Source: Diphasiastrum complanatum
Taxonomy: Eukaryota > Streptophyta > Lycopodiopsida > Lycopodiales > Lycopodiaceae
Assembly (NCBI GenBank): GCA_029204225.1
Contig: CM055097.1
Coordinates: 52,877,592 to 52,941,591, forward strand
DNA length: 64,000 nt
Direction: 5' to 3'
Shown here: piece after piece, positions 34,387 through 48,300 of the stretch
Layout: every line of letters starts with the position of its first letter
Numbering within the stretch: the stretch's first letter is position 1
Notes under the pieces: model-generated
What the model was told of the DNA's origin: nothing
Database searches by the model: none
The model's input: the letters and a program-made list of their open reading frames with translations, nothing else
Program-made: the position numbers and the translations under genes

Positions 34387-34722
34387 GATATGGAACTCAC
34401 CCAAGAACTTGGGACGTATACGTTGAAGGTAGACGGAGCCTGCAGACATTTGAATAGAGAAGGTGCCATAGGAGCAGTATTGCAGAATCCCAATGCGACT
34501 GAACTAGCCAGTATAGGAGTCCTATTAGGGAAATGATTCATGAACAACACTGCCGGATACAAAGCCCTTCTAATCGGTCTACAAATGACCATGCGAGTTG
34601 CGCAAACTATAGGCAACCTCCGAATTATGGGAGATTCACAACTCCTAATCCGAGGTATGACCGGCGTATACCGACTCAAAAGCAGGACCTTACAGGCCTA
34701 TGCAATTGCCATCAACTCTTAA
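34387..34722 (+). pseudogene. RNase H-like fragment downstream of the Gypsy-3 integrase
   Basis: The frames read YTLKVDGACRHLNREGAIGA, then KALLIGLQMTMRVAQTIG and IMGDSQLLIRGMTGVYRLKS. This is the D...E...D layout of a bacterial/archaeal-type RNase H (VDGA, then an E-like position replaced by K in YKALLIG, then GDSQL). A stop at 34534 interrupts it. In plant Tat-type gypsy elements an extra RNase H usually precedes integrase; here it follows, on the same strand. Confidence 0.6.
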
Positions 34723-34842
34723 AATTGGACTACCACCTACCAAACTAAAGTTGAACCTGATATGGCCAAATTCGACCGACGAACTCGGAACATGCCTCCC
34801 AATATAGCAAGTACTTTAACAAACACTATATAGGTGCTTCTT

Positions 34843-34895
34843 CGTGAACCGAAAGCACAGAATCCAGGTGGAAGCCATGGATTCTGTTTTCTAGA
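34843..34895. repeat. Short copy of ORF-block sequence from 26,197
   Basis: About 53 bp match 26197-26257 with few differences (GGTGCTTCTTC...CAGAATCCAGGTGG...CCATGGATTCTGTTTTCT), in the same orientation. A fragment of the coiled-coil ORF element lies just past Gypsy-3. Confidence 0.75.
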
Positions 34896-36150
34896 GTCAC
34901 GTCCCGAACAGAACTGAATACAGTAAATCTAACTAACTATACACTAATTACAGTATCACATTTGAAGCTTATACTAATGAATCAAATCAAATTGATTTCT
35001 AACATATTCCATAGTCAATAGTAATAACATTTGATAGTTCCATATTTAAAAAAATAACAAATTCCCATTTTAGAAATGCATAGGAATTAATATGTCCTTC
35101 TAGTTGTCCAATTGTGGTGATAGGTTTTCTAAAGTGACATTGTGCAATTTTTTGACAAAAAGGATAATAAACTGACTCAAAATTTCAAGCACTACCCAAC
35201 AAATGTTAGCATACCCTCATCAATAAATAAGGAAAACCTCCACTGGCTTTGTTTTCCTCTTTGGTTGATGTAGGCTATTTTATTGTAGGTAATTAACGAC
35301 AAATACTAATCAATGGAGAGGCCACATACTACATTATGTTATTATAGCTTAATTTTGATGGATCTCAATGCAACATTGAATGCATGCCAATAACTTCCAT
35401 ACATATACAATAATGCAATTCTCAAAATTATTGAACTCTGATATTAAGCCTATTCATAGAGTTTTCAACTGAACAAAAATTCATCTTTACAAATTGCCAC
35501 ATACCCTTATAACATCTATCAATCTAATGGGACACACGAGTCCATCAAATACCCCCATAGTCATTTATGATCATCGGCATGAACTGGTTTTGATGGCACT
35601 GAAAGAACTCTTAAAAAACACAAAAAAAAAAAAGCCTTGGCAAAAACCAGTCCTCCTTGAGGTTTGACGTTTGACACTCATTGGCACAAAATAAACATTT
35701 GGATCTAACAAAAAAAGCACATTTAAATTAGATCTATCATTGCACAATGTATCTATCCATGAAATTACACATAATAATGCACACTAGAACTACCAATGAA
35801 ATGCATCTACAAAGAAATGGGTCAAGACCATTTCCTCATATTGCAGCAACTTATCAAAGCTCTAAAAAATTTCATCACCCTCAAACCCTCAAGCAGATCG
35901 ATTATATTAGAGATGAACCTTTTCTGCTTTAGCGCAATGAACGTGAAGATGAATTATGTGCAGATTTTCTTTTCAAAGCGCAGAAAGCTAAAGTATCGTG
36001 AAAGAAAAATGTCTGTCAATCGACTATGCTGCATGAACGTTATTCATCACAAAATTATCAAGCCAACAATAGCGGTTTGCAGCCACAAATGAGATAGCGC
36101 CTCAAATAATGTACAAAGGAACAAGATGTCCTTCACTTAGAAATATCTAC
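34896..36150. other. Intergenic AT-rich sequence downstream of symplekin
   Basis: No gene or repeat family is recognised. It separates the retroelement cluster from the symplekin 3' end. Confidence 0.5.
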
Positions 36151-36156
36151 TTTATT
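36151..36156 (-). terminator. Candidate poly(A) signal of the symplekin gene
   Basis: AATAAA on the minus strand lies 55 bp past the stop codon at 36211, in a U-rich context. Confidence 0.5.
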
Positions 36157-36210
36157 GATGAGGAATGTCAAAAATAATTAATTTTTATCCTATAGACATT
36201 TTACATGACA

Positions 36211-36361
36211 TTATCCTTGGCTACTCTTGGCTCCAGCATCTACTGTTTGTTCTGTTGCCAATTTCAATGCTGATGACGAATCCCCAGATTGTTGAATAGT
36301 TGTGGTATTGTTATCTGTGGCTGCAGCTTCCTGAGCCACTCCTAAAACTAGAAGTGATGAT
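36211..36361 (-). CDS. ESP4: Symplekin last coding exon
   Basis: Starts with A (completing Arg), then SSLLVLGVAQEAAATDNNTT, and a low-complexity Gln/Ser/Thr tail to TAA at 36213-36211. Confidence 0.94.
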
Positions 36362-39300
36362 CTGCAAGAGAAACAAAGTTTGATATAGCACTTGAAGAAG
36401 ATTTGGAAACCAACAAGCCAAAAAACACTAGGCAGGTTGTCCACTGTACATGACTGACTGACTCCGCAGCTTTGAATTAAAGCATCCAAACCAACATTTT
36501 GAAGAATTGAATGACCTTGGTACTGTTGAACGGATGTGTGCTTGAGTTGCATGAGCTGCTAGAGGAGATTTTAAGCTTGGAAACTTTGTCAATGCATTTT
36601 CCAGCTGGGCAGAAGGCAGCTGAAAACAGATTCAAAAGCCACATACAAATCATGGGGGTTTAGATGAAGTAACTCGTCCTAAAAGCACAATCTGAAGAGA
36701 CTGCGCTTGTTTCACACAGTCATGATCGTATCCATGATCTTCATTTAGATTCACTTAAGTTTTATGAATAAGGACTATGCTTCACATCAGCATGGTTGTC
36801 TTAACTATAAAAAGGAAAATCATAAGGCAAATGTGAGCATTGCTGAACAAGAGACTCGACATCACTTACTCCCCAGACAAGGAGAAAAGCATTAAGCTAA
36901 AAACATGATTTTGGAACTCTAATTTCAGGAGGTGATCTGGCACCTCAATACCTGGAGTAAAACATGAAACGAATCAGGTGCTGTCTGATTTGCGCATTTG
37001 AGAAAGCCAACCCAGAGCTGAGGAAATTTCCAAATCTGAAAAAATAAGAACAAGTAAAGCTTTGCCAAACGGATTCAGAGTCTTTTTTTTACGACTGATA
37101 ATCCTCAATTTACTCTTTGCCCTTCTTTTGACGTAACAGAGCTAGATGGATATATATTCTAGACCGTGGAGCAAGAGATATACAAGGAGAAGTTAAATGA
37201 CAGTTAGAAGCATAACACGTACAATATGAACTAATGTACGAGGCAGCAACCATGCATAATATGTAAATGCAGTATTTGTAGCAAATGATGGACATTCACC
37301 ATGCTTAGAAGGGATACAGAAACAAAAAATTGATACAAGAACTAGGATATGTGGAACAACCCAAACACGAAGGTTTGAAGTTTACATGATTCTTGTATAC
37401 CTTTGTTCCTGTGTGCCACATTTATGAACCATCTTGCTTGATCTAATACACTAAACAGGTTGCTAGTAAACTCACCACCCAAATATAAGCTCGCACCAAG
37501 AGAGAGCTACCCAAGAGCCAAAAACCTCCACACATTAAACATTGCTAATGTCATCAAGCCTGGTCCAAATGGAGGTGTTACTAGAAGCCTAAAAGGTTCT
37601 ACTCAAGCAAGTTCAAAATACTATTCATTTGTACTTGGGAGAGATCAGTGAAGCCAATAATGAAACTAAAGTCTCGGGTTCCAATAGAGGTCCATAGGAA
37701 TGTCTTGCAAATGTGTCTGTTTAAGTCATCTATGAGCACATAAAGAGCTGCACTTTTGGAGGTTGGCTCAATCAAAACAATGTAAGCGGTTATTGACAAT
37801 GCCACCCACTGTAAGGCCATGGGTGTTCACAAGAAAGTTTCGACCTTTATATGTGCACCCATTGCATTGATATCTATTATCCTCATGCACAACATAGGTC
37901 ACCTCAATTAGGTGTTGCAGATTACCACTACATTTACTATGTCCCCTGTCACTTTCATGATGAGGAAGCCACACGCATTCCGTATGCTTCACACCTAAAG
38001 AAGCTCACACCTACTTAATCTGCTTACCACCTTGTACTTTGGGAGTGCTTCTTGTATGTGTGATAGGAGGAGAGGCTAGTCACAATGCCTTGTTTCACTT
38101 ATATTGCCATTGACATGGTGGATCATGTATAGCACCTTGCAAATGACCTACAAGTTGATAGACCGTATTGGCCAAGCCCTTTCACAAATAGTTCTTTCCA
38201 AGGACAAGTACTCTGCTTTTCCACTAGTTTGTCCAATGCCCACCTCTCGGTGCAAATTTGAAGGTTGTGGTTGAGAAATGAGATAAGTTCCATTGTCTCA
38301 TCCACATATTTGCACACCTCCATTCGAGTGGAAGAAGAGTGACAAGGAGTTTTAGATGAACTTGTGTCAGAGATAGAAGAAGAAGCTTAGTATACACCCC
38401 AATGCTCTACTCAAAGATCATGCTCATGTAGGAATCCAGAATCAAGACTATTCATTAACACAAAGTATTCTCAAAGAGAAGAGAAAGATGGTTAGATGAC
38501 CATCTTGTAGAAACTTGTGGACAGCCAATATGAACAGTAGATTGCTTAACAAAAGTGTGTCTCAAACAAATGAATGGCTACATATAAGTAGTCCAAGATG
38601 GCTATCTACCTTCATGACTATTGGCTGTCCAATAACTTGACTAATGGCTATCTAGCTACCATAAGTTACATAAAACAATTAAGTACCCCAAATAACAAGT
38701 TAGTTACTTAATTCACATGTATAGGCCCCTAGTGGACCCAAAATAGGAGAGTTGCTGAGGGCTGGCCATGCTTCATATCGACAAGTAATTGTCTCAACCA
38801 TATACACTCCGTAGTGGCTGAAAACGTTGCTCTATATTCTGATTCACTTGAGGATGTAGCAACGGTGGGCTGCTTCTTGCTTAGCCAAGAAACTGCAAAA
38901 TTTCCAATGAAAAAGCAATGACCACTAGTAGAGCGTCTAGTGTCTTGATCTCCACCCCAATCCGAGTCACAAAAACCAGCCAAACATGCATCATCACTAG
39001 AAGGATAAAACAGACCAAGTGTTTTACTTCCTTGAAGATCTCGAAGGATCCTCTTCAATGCTTTCCAATGTGATGTCAACGGAGCATGCATGAATTGACT
39101 CATGAGGGAAACACTATAAGATATGTCTGGTCTTGAGTTGCATAAGTAAATGAGACTTCCAACCGCTACTTAACTTCAGGCCCGTCTCAATTGGTGTAGC
39201 AACCGGCTTGCAATCTTCCATTTTGAAACGCTTCAAAATCTGAAACCGTTGTTGGGTAATGAAGATTCCAACCTTTCCTTGCAAAAACTCAAGACCAAAG

Positions 39301-42300
39301 TAGAAATGCAATTGGCCTAAATCTGATGTATCATAAACTGAAGCAAGATCAGATTTTAAGGCTGCAATATATTGTTCATTACTACCCATAATGATAATAT
39401 CATCAACATATAGCAAAATGATGATGATAAACTCAGATGTATGCATGACATAAAGCGTAGATTCACTAGGACTGTTAAAACCCACGATCACAAAGTATGT
39501 GTGTATCTTTTGATACCACATCCTTGGGGCTTATTTTAGTCCATAGAGAGCCTTCTTGAGAAGACACACTTTGTCTTCTTGGCCTACAACCAAAAAACCA
39601 GCAGGTTGCTGAAGGTAAACTTCCTCATTAAGATCACCATTGAGGAAGGCTGTCTTTATGTCAAGTTGGTGCATACGCCAACCATGATGGGCAGCCAAAG
39701 CAGTGACTATCCTTACGGTAGTTATTCGTGCGGTAGGTGCAAAAGTTTCTTCATAATCAATGCCCTCCTTTTGCGCATAACCTTTGGCAACAAGTCTTGT
39801 CTTGTACCTTTCAACAATACCATCGGACTTGTACTTGATCTTATAAACCCATTTACAGCCAATTGCTTTCTTTCCATGTGGAAGATCAACAAGAACCCAT
39901 GTTTGGTTCTTTATGAGTGAGTCATACTCCTCTTTCATCGCGTCCTCGCAACATTTTACTCCTCTGGCCTGCTCATAAAAAACAGGTTCTATTGCACTAT
40001 ATCCTCAATAGATGTAAGAGCAAAATCAGAAAAATCAGCAAATTCTACTGATTTAGATGAGGCATGAGTCTTCCCTTCATAGAAGCGGTTCACTTTGCTG
40101 TCCTGCAAAGTCTGCAACAGCCATTTAGGGACTGGTTTAGGCTGTCCAACAGCCTTACTTTGATCAACGCTTTGCTGTCCAAAGTGATCTGAACTGTCAA
40201 CACTTTGCTATCCAAAGTGCTCTGAAATTGGACTATGTTGTCCAAAGTTTTCAACAGGCCGTTCCTCTTCATAAATCTGCTCCTCTTGATGAATTATGGG
40301 CTGTTCGCTTGAAGAACCAGTGGGCAGTCCATTAGAGGATGATGGCAGTCCCTCCTCTTCAACATTAGATGGTGATACCAAATCTGGAAACACTTCAACA
40401 TAGACATGAATGGGCGCAAGATCATAGGAGTTCTTCTCATCAAAATGAACATCACGACTCACTGTGATTTTGTTAGTATCCACATTAAACAATCTATAGC
40501 CTTTACTTTCACTACTATAGCCCATAAAAATGCATTTTACTCCTTTATGATCTAGTTTGGATCTTAGCTTATCGGGAATAAACGCATAAGCCATGCAACC
40601 AAAAGTGCGAAAGTGAGAAACCGATGGCTTCTTACCATACCAAACTTCATAAGGAGTCAAAATCTTCAAGGCTTTAGTCGGACACCGATTACTAATGTAT
40701 GTCGCCGTAATAACCGCTTCAGCCCAAAACTTGTAGGGAACGCCCTTTGCCTTAAGCATGCAACGAGCCATCTCCATGATTGTGCAATTTCTCCTCTCAG
40801 CAACACCATTTTGTTGCGGTGTATAAGGTGTAGTCATTTGATGTAGAATGCCTTTGCTTTGAAGAAACGTGTCGAACGTACTTTTAATGTATTCCCCTCC
40901 TCGGTCGGTACGTAGTATCTTCAAAGTATGCCCAAATTGATTTTCTATCATAGCTAGAAAATCTTTGAAGCGTTGAAAATCTTCAGATTTTGCCTTCATA
41001 GGAAAGATCCATGTAAACCTTGAAAAATCATCAATAAAAGTAACGAAATACTTGCATTTACCAATGGATTCGGTCCTCATTGGACCACATACATCACTAT
41101 GAATTAAGACAAACCTATCACCAACTTTGATAGTCCCATCAATAGGAAAAGGCTTCCGTTGAAACTTACCAAGTACGCATCTTTCGCATACATGTCCTTT
41201 GGGATGCTCCATATTTGGAATGCTTTCCACCATGTTGAATTTCTTCAACATATTCAAACTTCCAAAATTGAGGTGCCCGTACCTCGCATGCCATAGTTTA
41301 GCCAACTCCAATGCATGTGAATTAGTAGCAACAAGACCAAAGGATGCCAAAGCTTTAGGTTCATAAATATCCAACAAAAACAAACCTCCTCGCAATGTTC
41401 CCAAAGCAACAATTAGAAGTGATCTCTTTGGGTCTTTTATAAGACATTTGTCTTCTTTAGATTCTACAATCAATCCTTGATTCATGATTGTAGAGACCGA
41501 AATGAGATTTTTCTTAATCTTAGGAACATAAAGCACATTTCGAATGTACTTTTCTTCCCCATTGGGAAGAATGAGTGGTATAGATCCAATGCCTTTAATT
41601 GGATAGGAGGTGTTGTCAACACCTTGAACCTTGCTTCCATCTTTGATTTTCATAAGCTTTGTGAGGACGTCTCTATGGTGAGTCATATGGCGTGTAGCTC
41701 CGCTATCAATCACCCAATCAATGGAAGAAAAAACAGCAACCTACAAAGCTGAAGTAGTGTTGTTTTCTGCTGAAAAACCAGCAAGTCAAGAAGTGGTAGA
41801 AATCTCATTTTGATTAGAAATGAGATTGTTAGTGACAAAAGCAAAATCACCAATGAAAGAATCATCCTCCTTTTGATGTTCTAATGAAATCATGGCTGTA
41901 TTTGTATCAATACCTTTCTCTTTTTCCTTAGTAAGCTGCTTCCTACATTCCTTTATGTGGTGCCCAAACTTTTTACAATAATGGCACTTACCCTTCTTTT
42001 TGGATCCTTGATCTTGGCCTTCCTTGGATTTTTGATCCTTGGAAGAAGAAGGCTTACCTTTCCACTTGCCCTTGCCTTTGCCTTTGGTGAAGAAGGCTTG
42101 ATCTTCTTGTTCACCAAAATTAATCCTTGTTTGCTCTTCTTGGAGCCAACAAGCTCTTCAAAGGAGATTTGTTGTCCCCTAAGAGATATGCTTAAAGTAG
42201 ACACAAATGGAAGATAGGAATGAGGAAGTGAATTAAGAGTAATTGAAACAAATTGAAAGTTCTCGACAATTTCGTCAATGCTAAGAAGCTCTTCACGAAG

Positions 42301-45300
42301 ATCCTTGATCTTCATCAAGTGATTTGAAAGCGTATCATCATCTTGCATCTTCAATGTTGAGAGTCGATTACGTAGAAAAAGCACTTTCGCTGTATTCTTC
42401 ACTTGGAACATCTTGGCAAGTACTTCCCAAGCACTCTTGGAAGTCTTGCATGATCGAATGTGAGGTAGGATTGATCTCTTCACGGATAGCGCTATGACCG
42501 AATGTGCTTGTGCGTCACGTCGATCCCACTTCTTTTGTTCTTCGGGAGACACCTCCACATATGTTGAAGAAGTAGCTCTTGACGGTGTAGTAGGTGCCAA
42601 ACTAGGTGGCCTCTCTTCATCACCACTTACAACTTCAAACAAACCTTTAGCAATAAAGAGGTTTTTGATCATGTAGCACCACAAGGAGAAATTAGTTCCA
42701 TCCAACCTATCTTCATTGAACAAAGAACCTATAGATTCAGTTCTTTAGCCATTTCTGAAAATTCAGCTAATAGTAGATGGGAAAAACATATTCCAGGCCA
42801 AAATCTACTAAAAAATCAGCAAAATCAAAGCTAAATTAATGAGCACTATAGATTGCAATACACCACATGCAATAGCTCATTCACAAGAAGATATAGGTGG
42901 CTGTATTCTACTAAAATAACAGAATACTAACTAATATGCAGGCTTCCAATGAAGCCAAAACCACAACCAGAACATGGTAAAATGGTGTACACTCAATGTG
43001 CTAATGGAGCAGATGGTAGGACCTTCTTCAAGGCTCAAAAACAGAAAAAATTCAGCCACTAAAAATGTGTCAAAAACACATTTGTTTTCAAGGTACATGG
43101 GCGCCCTCCTCCAAGAAGAAAATCTGAAATTTGAAGCATGTAATCTGATTTCAATCACATGAAAACTAGTTGAGCATGGGCGCCCTACTGCTGGCTCCCA
43201 AATGAGGAGGTTCCAAGCTTTTCCCTGCAATTTCCTGCACAAAAAACAAGGAGGAGCCGAACAGTTCTCTCTCCACAAAAAAATTCTTTATGAACCAAAA
43301 GAGGAGAAATGTGGCTGCCTATTGGGTGCCCTCAAGCAAGCAATCGATTCTGAAAAATGGCTCTGATACCATGTAGGAATCCAAAATCAAGACTATTCAT
43401 TAACACAAAGTATTCTCAAAGAGAAGAGAGAGATGGTTAGATGACCCTCTTGTAGAAACTTGTGGACAGCGAATTTGAACAGTAGATTGCTTAACAAAAG
43501 TGTGTCTCATACAAATGAATGGCTACATATAAGTAGTCCAAGATGGCTATCTACCTTCATGACTGGTGGCTGTCCAATAACTTGACTAATGGCTATCTAG
43601 CTATCATAAGTTACATAAAATAATTAAGTACCCCAAATAACAAGTTAGGTACTTAATTCACATGTATAGGCCCCTAGTGGACCCACGAGTCCCTACAAGT
43701 TAGTTTCATACTAACTTGGGCCTAAAATATAAATGACCATGGTTACACAGATCTCGACCTTTTGGGTCATAGTAACCTATGGCTTCTACATCATGTACAT
43801 TTATTATTCTAACAGCTCATGCTCACACACAGGCTCAGGCAATGCCAGGGCCAAGATTATGCCCGACATTATTTTCAAGTTCTAAAGCATGACTCCATGT
43901 TGCACTCACAAAAAGTTCTGAAGACATGCTCCAGAGTTATTAAAATTGGAGTATTGGTGTTTAGGGAGATCCAGTTTTGTAAAGCTCTGCACCTTAAAAA
44001 ATTTATTAACATCGGACATTTTTATGTATGATCCACATTAAAAGATTGTATTTCGAGACAAAACATTGTTTATGCCAATTCCGTTTGGCTATTTATTATC
44101 TCTGTCAACTACCTAGTTGCCATAGCTGTTAATAGATTGTGGTGATGCTGTATCAAAATAATTATAGTTTTTTATACGCAGATTGCATTTAAGAATAAGT
44201 TGAAAGATTATAACCATCAAGTAGTGTTATTCTGTATTTGTCAAGCTAATACTAATCATAACAAGGTTTTACTCTACTTCTATATTTATGAGGCTATGCT
44301 GGAAAAAACAATCAAGTAATAGGACGTATTCTATGTTCAGACTAAGTTGAAAAAAAAAGAAAATTACTAGGACTTAATTTAGATATTTTTCCCTATGTTG
44401 TTTTGAGTGAATCAATCCCAAGATGCAAGCAGTCTACTAATATCAATGCATTATTTCTTCAAAATCATTCAAATTTCCAATCATTTCAGATAAGAGTATT
44501 GAGTGCTTGCTTTTTTGCTATGTAAAATCTATAGTCTTTTTGTCTCTAAAACTATGTTCCAAAACATCAATAATTGTTTTTTAGTTAGAAAAAGGAGCAG
44601 GGTTCAAGTTGAAACATCAAATTTTTTCCATGTTTCGAAAAAAGAAAATTCAAGTAGAACTGTAAAATTCCAATTTCCTAACGTGTTGGCCCAGTGATGA
44701 CCTCAAGAACCAGGATGACAATTAATGACCCCTCAAGGTTGAAAGGCCCAGATAGAAAAAATTAGGGGTCATTTTCATCATAATAGGTTGTGATCCAATG
44801 CCTTTTAATCTTCTACTCTATTCACTAAATACTTGAGTATTTCTCTCCTTTCCAGACAGGACTACATATTGAAAGCAGATTGTCCGTAGGAATAGAGAGG
44901 ATTGGAATTGTTTAAAGTTTGTTGTACAAGGGATAGCACCTAGGAAGAAACATGGATCATGGATCATGCAAATAACACACCTTCTGTATAGTGTTTGAGA
45001 ATTGTAAACTGCAAGATTTGGTAATGGTAGCTATGACCATTGAATAGGCAACACCTTTAAAACCATCACAAATTCATACAACTATTTGTTTGATATTCCC
45101 ATTACCCCCCTATAAATGTTTAAACAACTTGGAAGATCAAATTGGAAAAAGAAGCAAAAGTTTCTACCTGTTTGTTGACAAGCCTGGAGAGTATTTCCAT
45201 CACAAAATTAACCTGCGAAATAAAAAGACAACACAACTCTGTAATATCTGGATATCAGTAATCATATGAAATAGTAAAAAAAGGTTCAAGCTAAAAATAT

Positions 45301-48300
45301 GTCATCCATGTACTTATTTTGGATCCACCTTTCGAAATCAAGTAAAACTATGTCAACGAGTCTAAAGAAACAAGATAATGACACAAGGATGCCAATATTC
45401 AAAATAGTGATTGAAAGCCAACAAAAACCAACTATAACATATATGGCCTTTCTTTGGCAAAATCATGCAGAAATGTTACGTTAAATCAAGGACTTGTCAG
45501 GTGTAGCTTTAGATTGAAGCAGGTGATATAAGTTTTTCAAGGACATTGGATTCCAGCCGAATAACATAGTATTCAAGCCAAGAAGGTCTATAATGTTTAT
45601 AATATCAGCTTTTTTTGCAAGGATCAAGCATAACTTGTGGTGAAGGCCCCAATATATCACCACCTATTGAGCATGACAACACATTATTTAGAACGTTTTG
45701 TGCTTTCAATAACCTCTATGTTCATTGGTATGTGCCAAAAGCTTGCTACTGCTTAGACGCAAAAAAATTTCTGATATCTAGTTACTTAAGTAAATGTTGG
45801 TGCCTTTTAATGCAAGCACATTTCAAAGATTTGAGTCTATGACAATAGGAAGTTGTTATTCCATCTCACTTTATATGTAATTCACCAAAACCCAACCTGC
45901 ATTACCGTGGATTTACAGGATTTCAAACTCCACAGTGAACCCTCATCAGAACGTGGGGAAAAACCAATTTTCCCAAGTTTTTATGTAGCATTTGACAAGC
46001 AGGTTTCTGCCAGTCTTGACTCATAATTCTTTTTATCAACCTGTTGGTTTGATTGATGTTCTTGAAACAGGACAATATGGTCTTACTAATGAGCATATTG
46101 TTCCTCACTATGATTGCTTATATAGACTTCTTTTGATGGATCTTAAATATTGCCGTATGTTTGAGACATTTTTGAAGCTTTATCAGTTGGCCCCTACTTT
46201 CTGCAACTACACCCCATGGGACTTCTAGTGCGAAAGCCAATCAAATAGCCTTGGAAGGTGTTGCAGAAACCCTCATCCAAACATTTCAACATTTTCACTT
46301 GGTTCGTTGAGCTGGGTCCACGTGGCGTTATGTTTAAATAATTGGATAACAGAACAATAAATTACTAATGAACGAGAATAAGTCACAAACTCTTATTTCC
46401 AAAACTAAAGACTATTCTTCGATTCGCTCACACACAGTCTCCTTTCAATTATGTATGTAGGTACCATAGTTACCGCTATCTTTGAAGAGTCTTTGTAGAA
46501 TATCATATCAAAAAATGCAGAGATTTGGCAAATTTTCACACAACTAATTTAACTGCTAACACACAAATATAACTACCAAGATATATGTAGAAAATACCAA
46601 AGACGGAAATGCCCCAATCGCTTGAATTACTGTGCGCATGAACAGCAAGGGAAGAGGAGTTTGTTCCACCTGTTTAAGGAGAAAGTAAGGGTGATTATGT
46701 TTTGGTAAATGATCTGTAAATTTGAGATACAAGTTTCAGTACCTCAGATTGTTGAAATAAATAGCAAAGCTATTGGATATTCTTTAAATGTAACCGATCT
46801 TACCAGCTGATTTAAAACCTTAGCAAGAACTTGCTGTGTAAATACAGTACGCTGTTGCAGGCATGCAGAACAGGCATCTGTAACCTGCAGATTCAGCTCA
46901 TGGCTGTGCATTATTAGATCTCAACAAGAATTGCATGGAAAAACTCATATGCTGCAATCAAAAGCCCTATACAATATTATCACATAGAACAAAACCCAGG
47001 AACATATGGTTCACAATGTCGGCTTTTTACAACAATAAGGAGCAGGGAAAATCTTGCAAGGACAAGCCAAGATCATAACAGGTTTTAGTAATCTACAAGA
47101 TAAATCAACTGAATCAGGAATTCAGGGACAAAGTTCAGCTTCATAGAAAAACAATTTCGTATTACTGTAACCAGTTTCTAATGAGAAAAATTTACAGTCA
47201 GCAATAAGAAAATAAATAGATAAACATGCGCACGCGTGCCCACACACGAGCACACACACATATCAGAGATGCATGACTCGTTCCGGAACGCGTTCTGGGC
47301 TTTTGCCCAGGAATGCTGCCCCAGAACAGCCTTTTTTTTTATTTTCCAGAAAAAAATTTGAGTGATAGGATAAAAGGAAAGCCACACTTCGACCAAGTAT
47401 GATAATCTGAAATAGGAAACTATGGGCTGAGGTGAACCACTTCTTGACAGATGATCAGAGCTTGCACATCATTGCTGACCTGGAACTAACAGAGCTGAGG
47501 AAGGGAAGACTATGAAGTAGAGTTAGATTTGAATTTACACATCTAAATAGAAGAGAGACATTTACCACATGAAAACAGCTGTTTGAATGCAACTAGACAG
47601 ATAGGAGGCAAGTAACAGGGTATGTACAGATCACAAGCAAAAACATCAGTTAAGCACAGGTGGGTAGGTTGCGCAAATGCGCACAAGGTGATCATATCAC
47701 ACTAGCCATTTTCAGTGTGTAGACTTGACAAAATTTAAACATTGATCTTAAGGATGAAGAAATCGGAAATAGATGTTTATAAGCATGAACAATGGGTGGT
47801 GCTCAAAGTTCATAGCCAGCAGTTGTAACTTGTGATAACTTTTGATTTACTCAATTGACTGTTATAGATATAGGAACTGCATGGTACACATACAACTGAA
47901 CCGTGCATGACAGTTAGAGAGCCAGATTTGACATAAACACATGCGAACCACTTTACAGATGCTAGTCTGTTGGATGATCGGCATATTCTGACATAATACT
48001 TCGAAAGGTACTATTCTAAAGTGCTAGAACTCGGTCATTGTCCATTCACATAATACCGCATTGGTGCATGATTCTATTCACACTTTGCAGGTCACTGATT
48101 TTTGTCTAGAGTACGTCACAAACTTGATGAGTTTTTTCTAGACTCCAAAGATTATTTGCTGTTGAGTTGAGGTGAAATTTGAAATTTGGCAAGTTCTTCA
48201 AACTAGAAACGGTCATTTTTAATAGAAAGTCAAACTAGTATAAATCTCAGTTTGTGGAGTTTTAGAAAAAGTCAGTTCCTTTTATGCCTGTTTTCCACAA

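Larger units (their letters stand above)
38427..43814 (-). mobile_element. Ty1/copia element Copia-1 in a symplekin intron
   Basis: A minus-strand element, in sense with the host gene, flanked by the 5-bp target duplication GCTCA (38422-38426 and 43815-43819). The 5' LTR is 43814-43372, with a tRNA-Met PBS at 43371-43360. The 3' LTR (38427-38738) lacks its first ~130 bp. The deletion also removed the end of RNase H and the polypurine tract. It is related to Copia-2 by LTR start and protein sequence. Confidence 0.95.

Noticed and set aside
37599-37992. Minus-strand frames in the symplekin intron
   Set aside because: They lie inside the intron, have no symplekin similarity and no splice support.
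45992-46228. 78-residue plus-strand frame in a symplekin intron
   Set aside because: No recognisable domain, no splice or repeat context; likely random or an old unrecognisable fragment.
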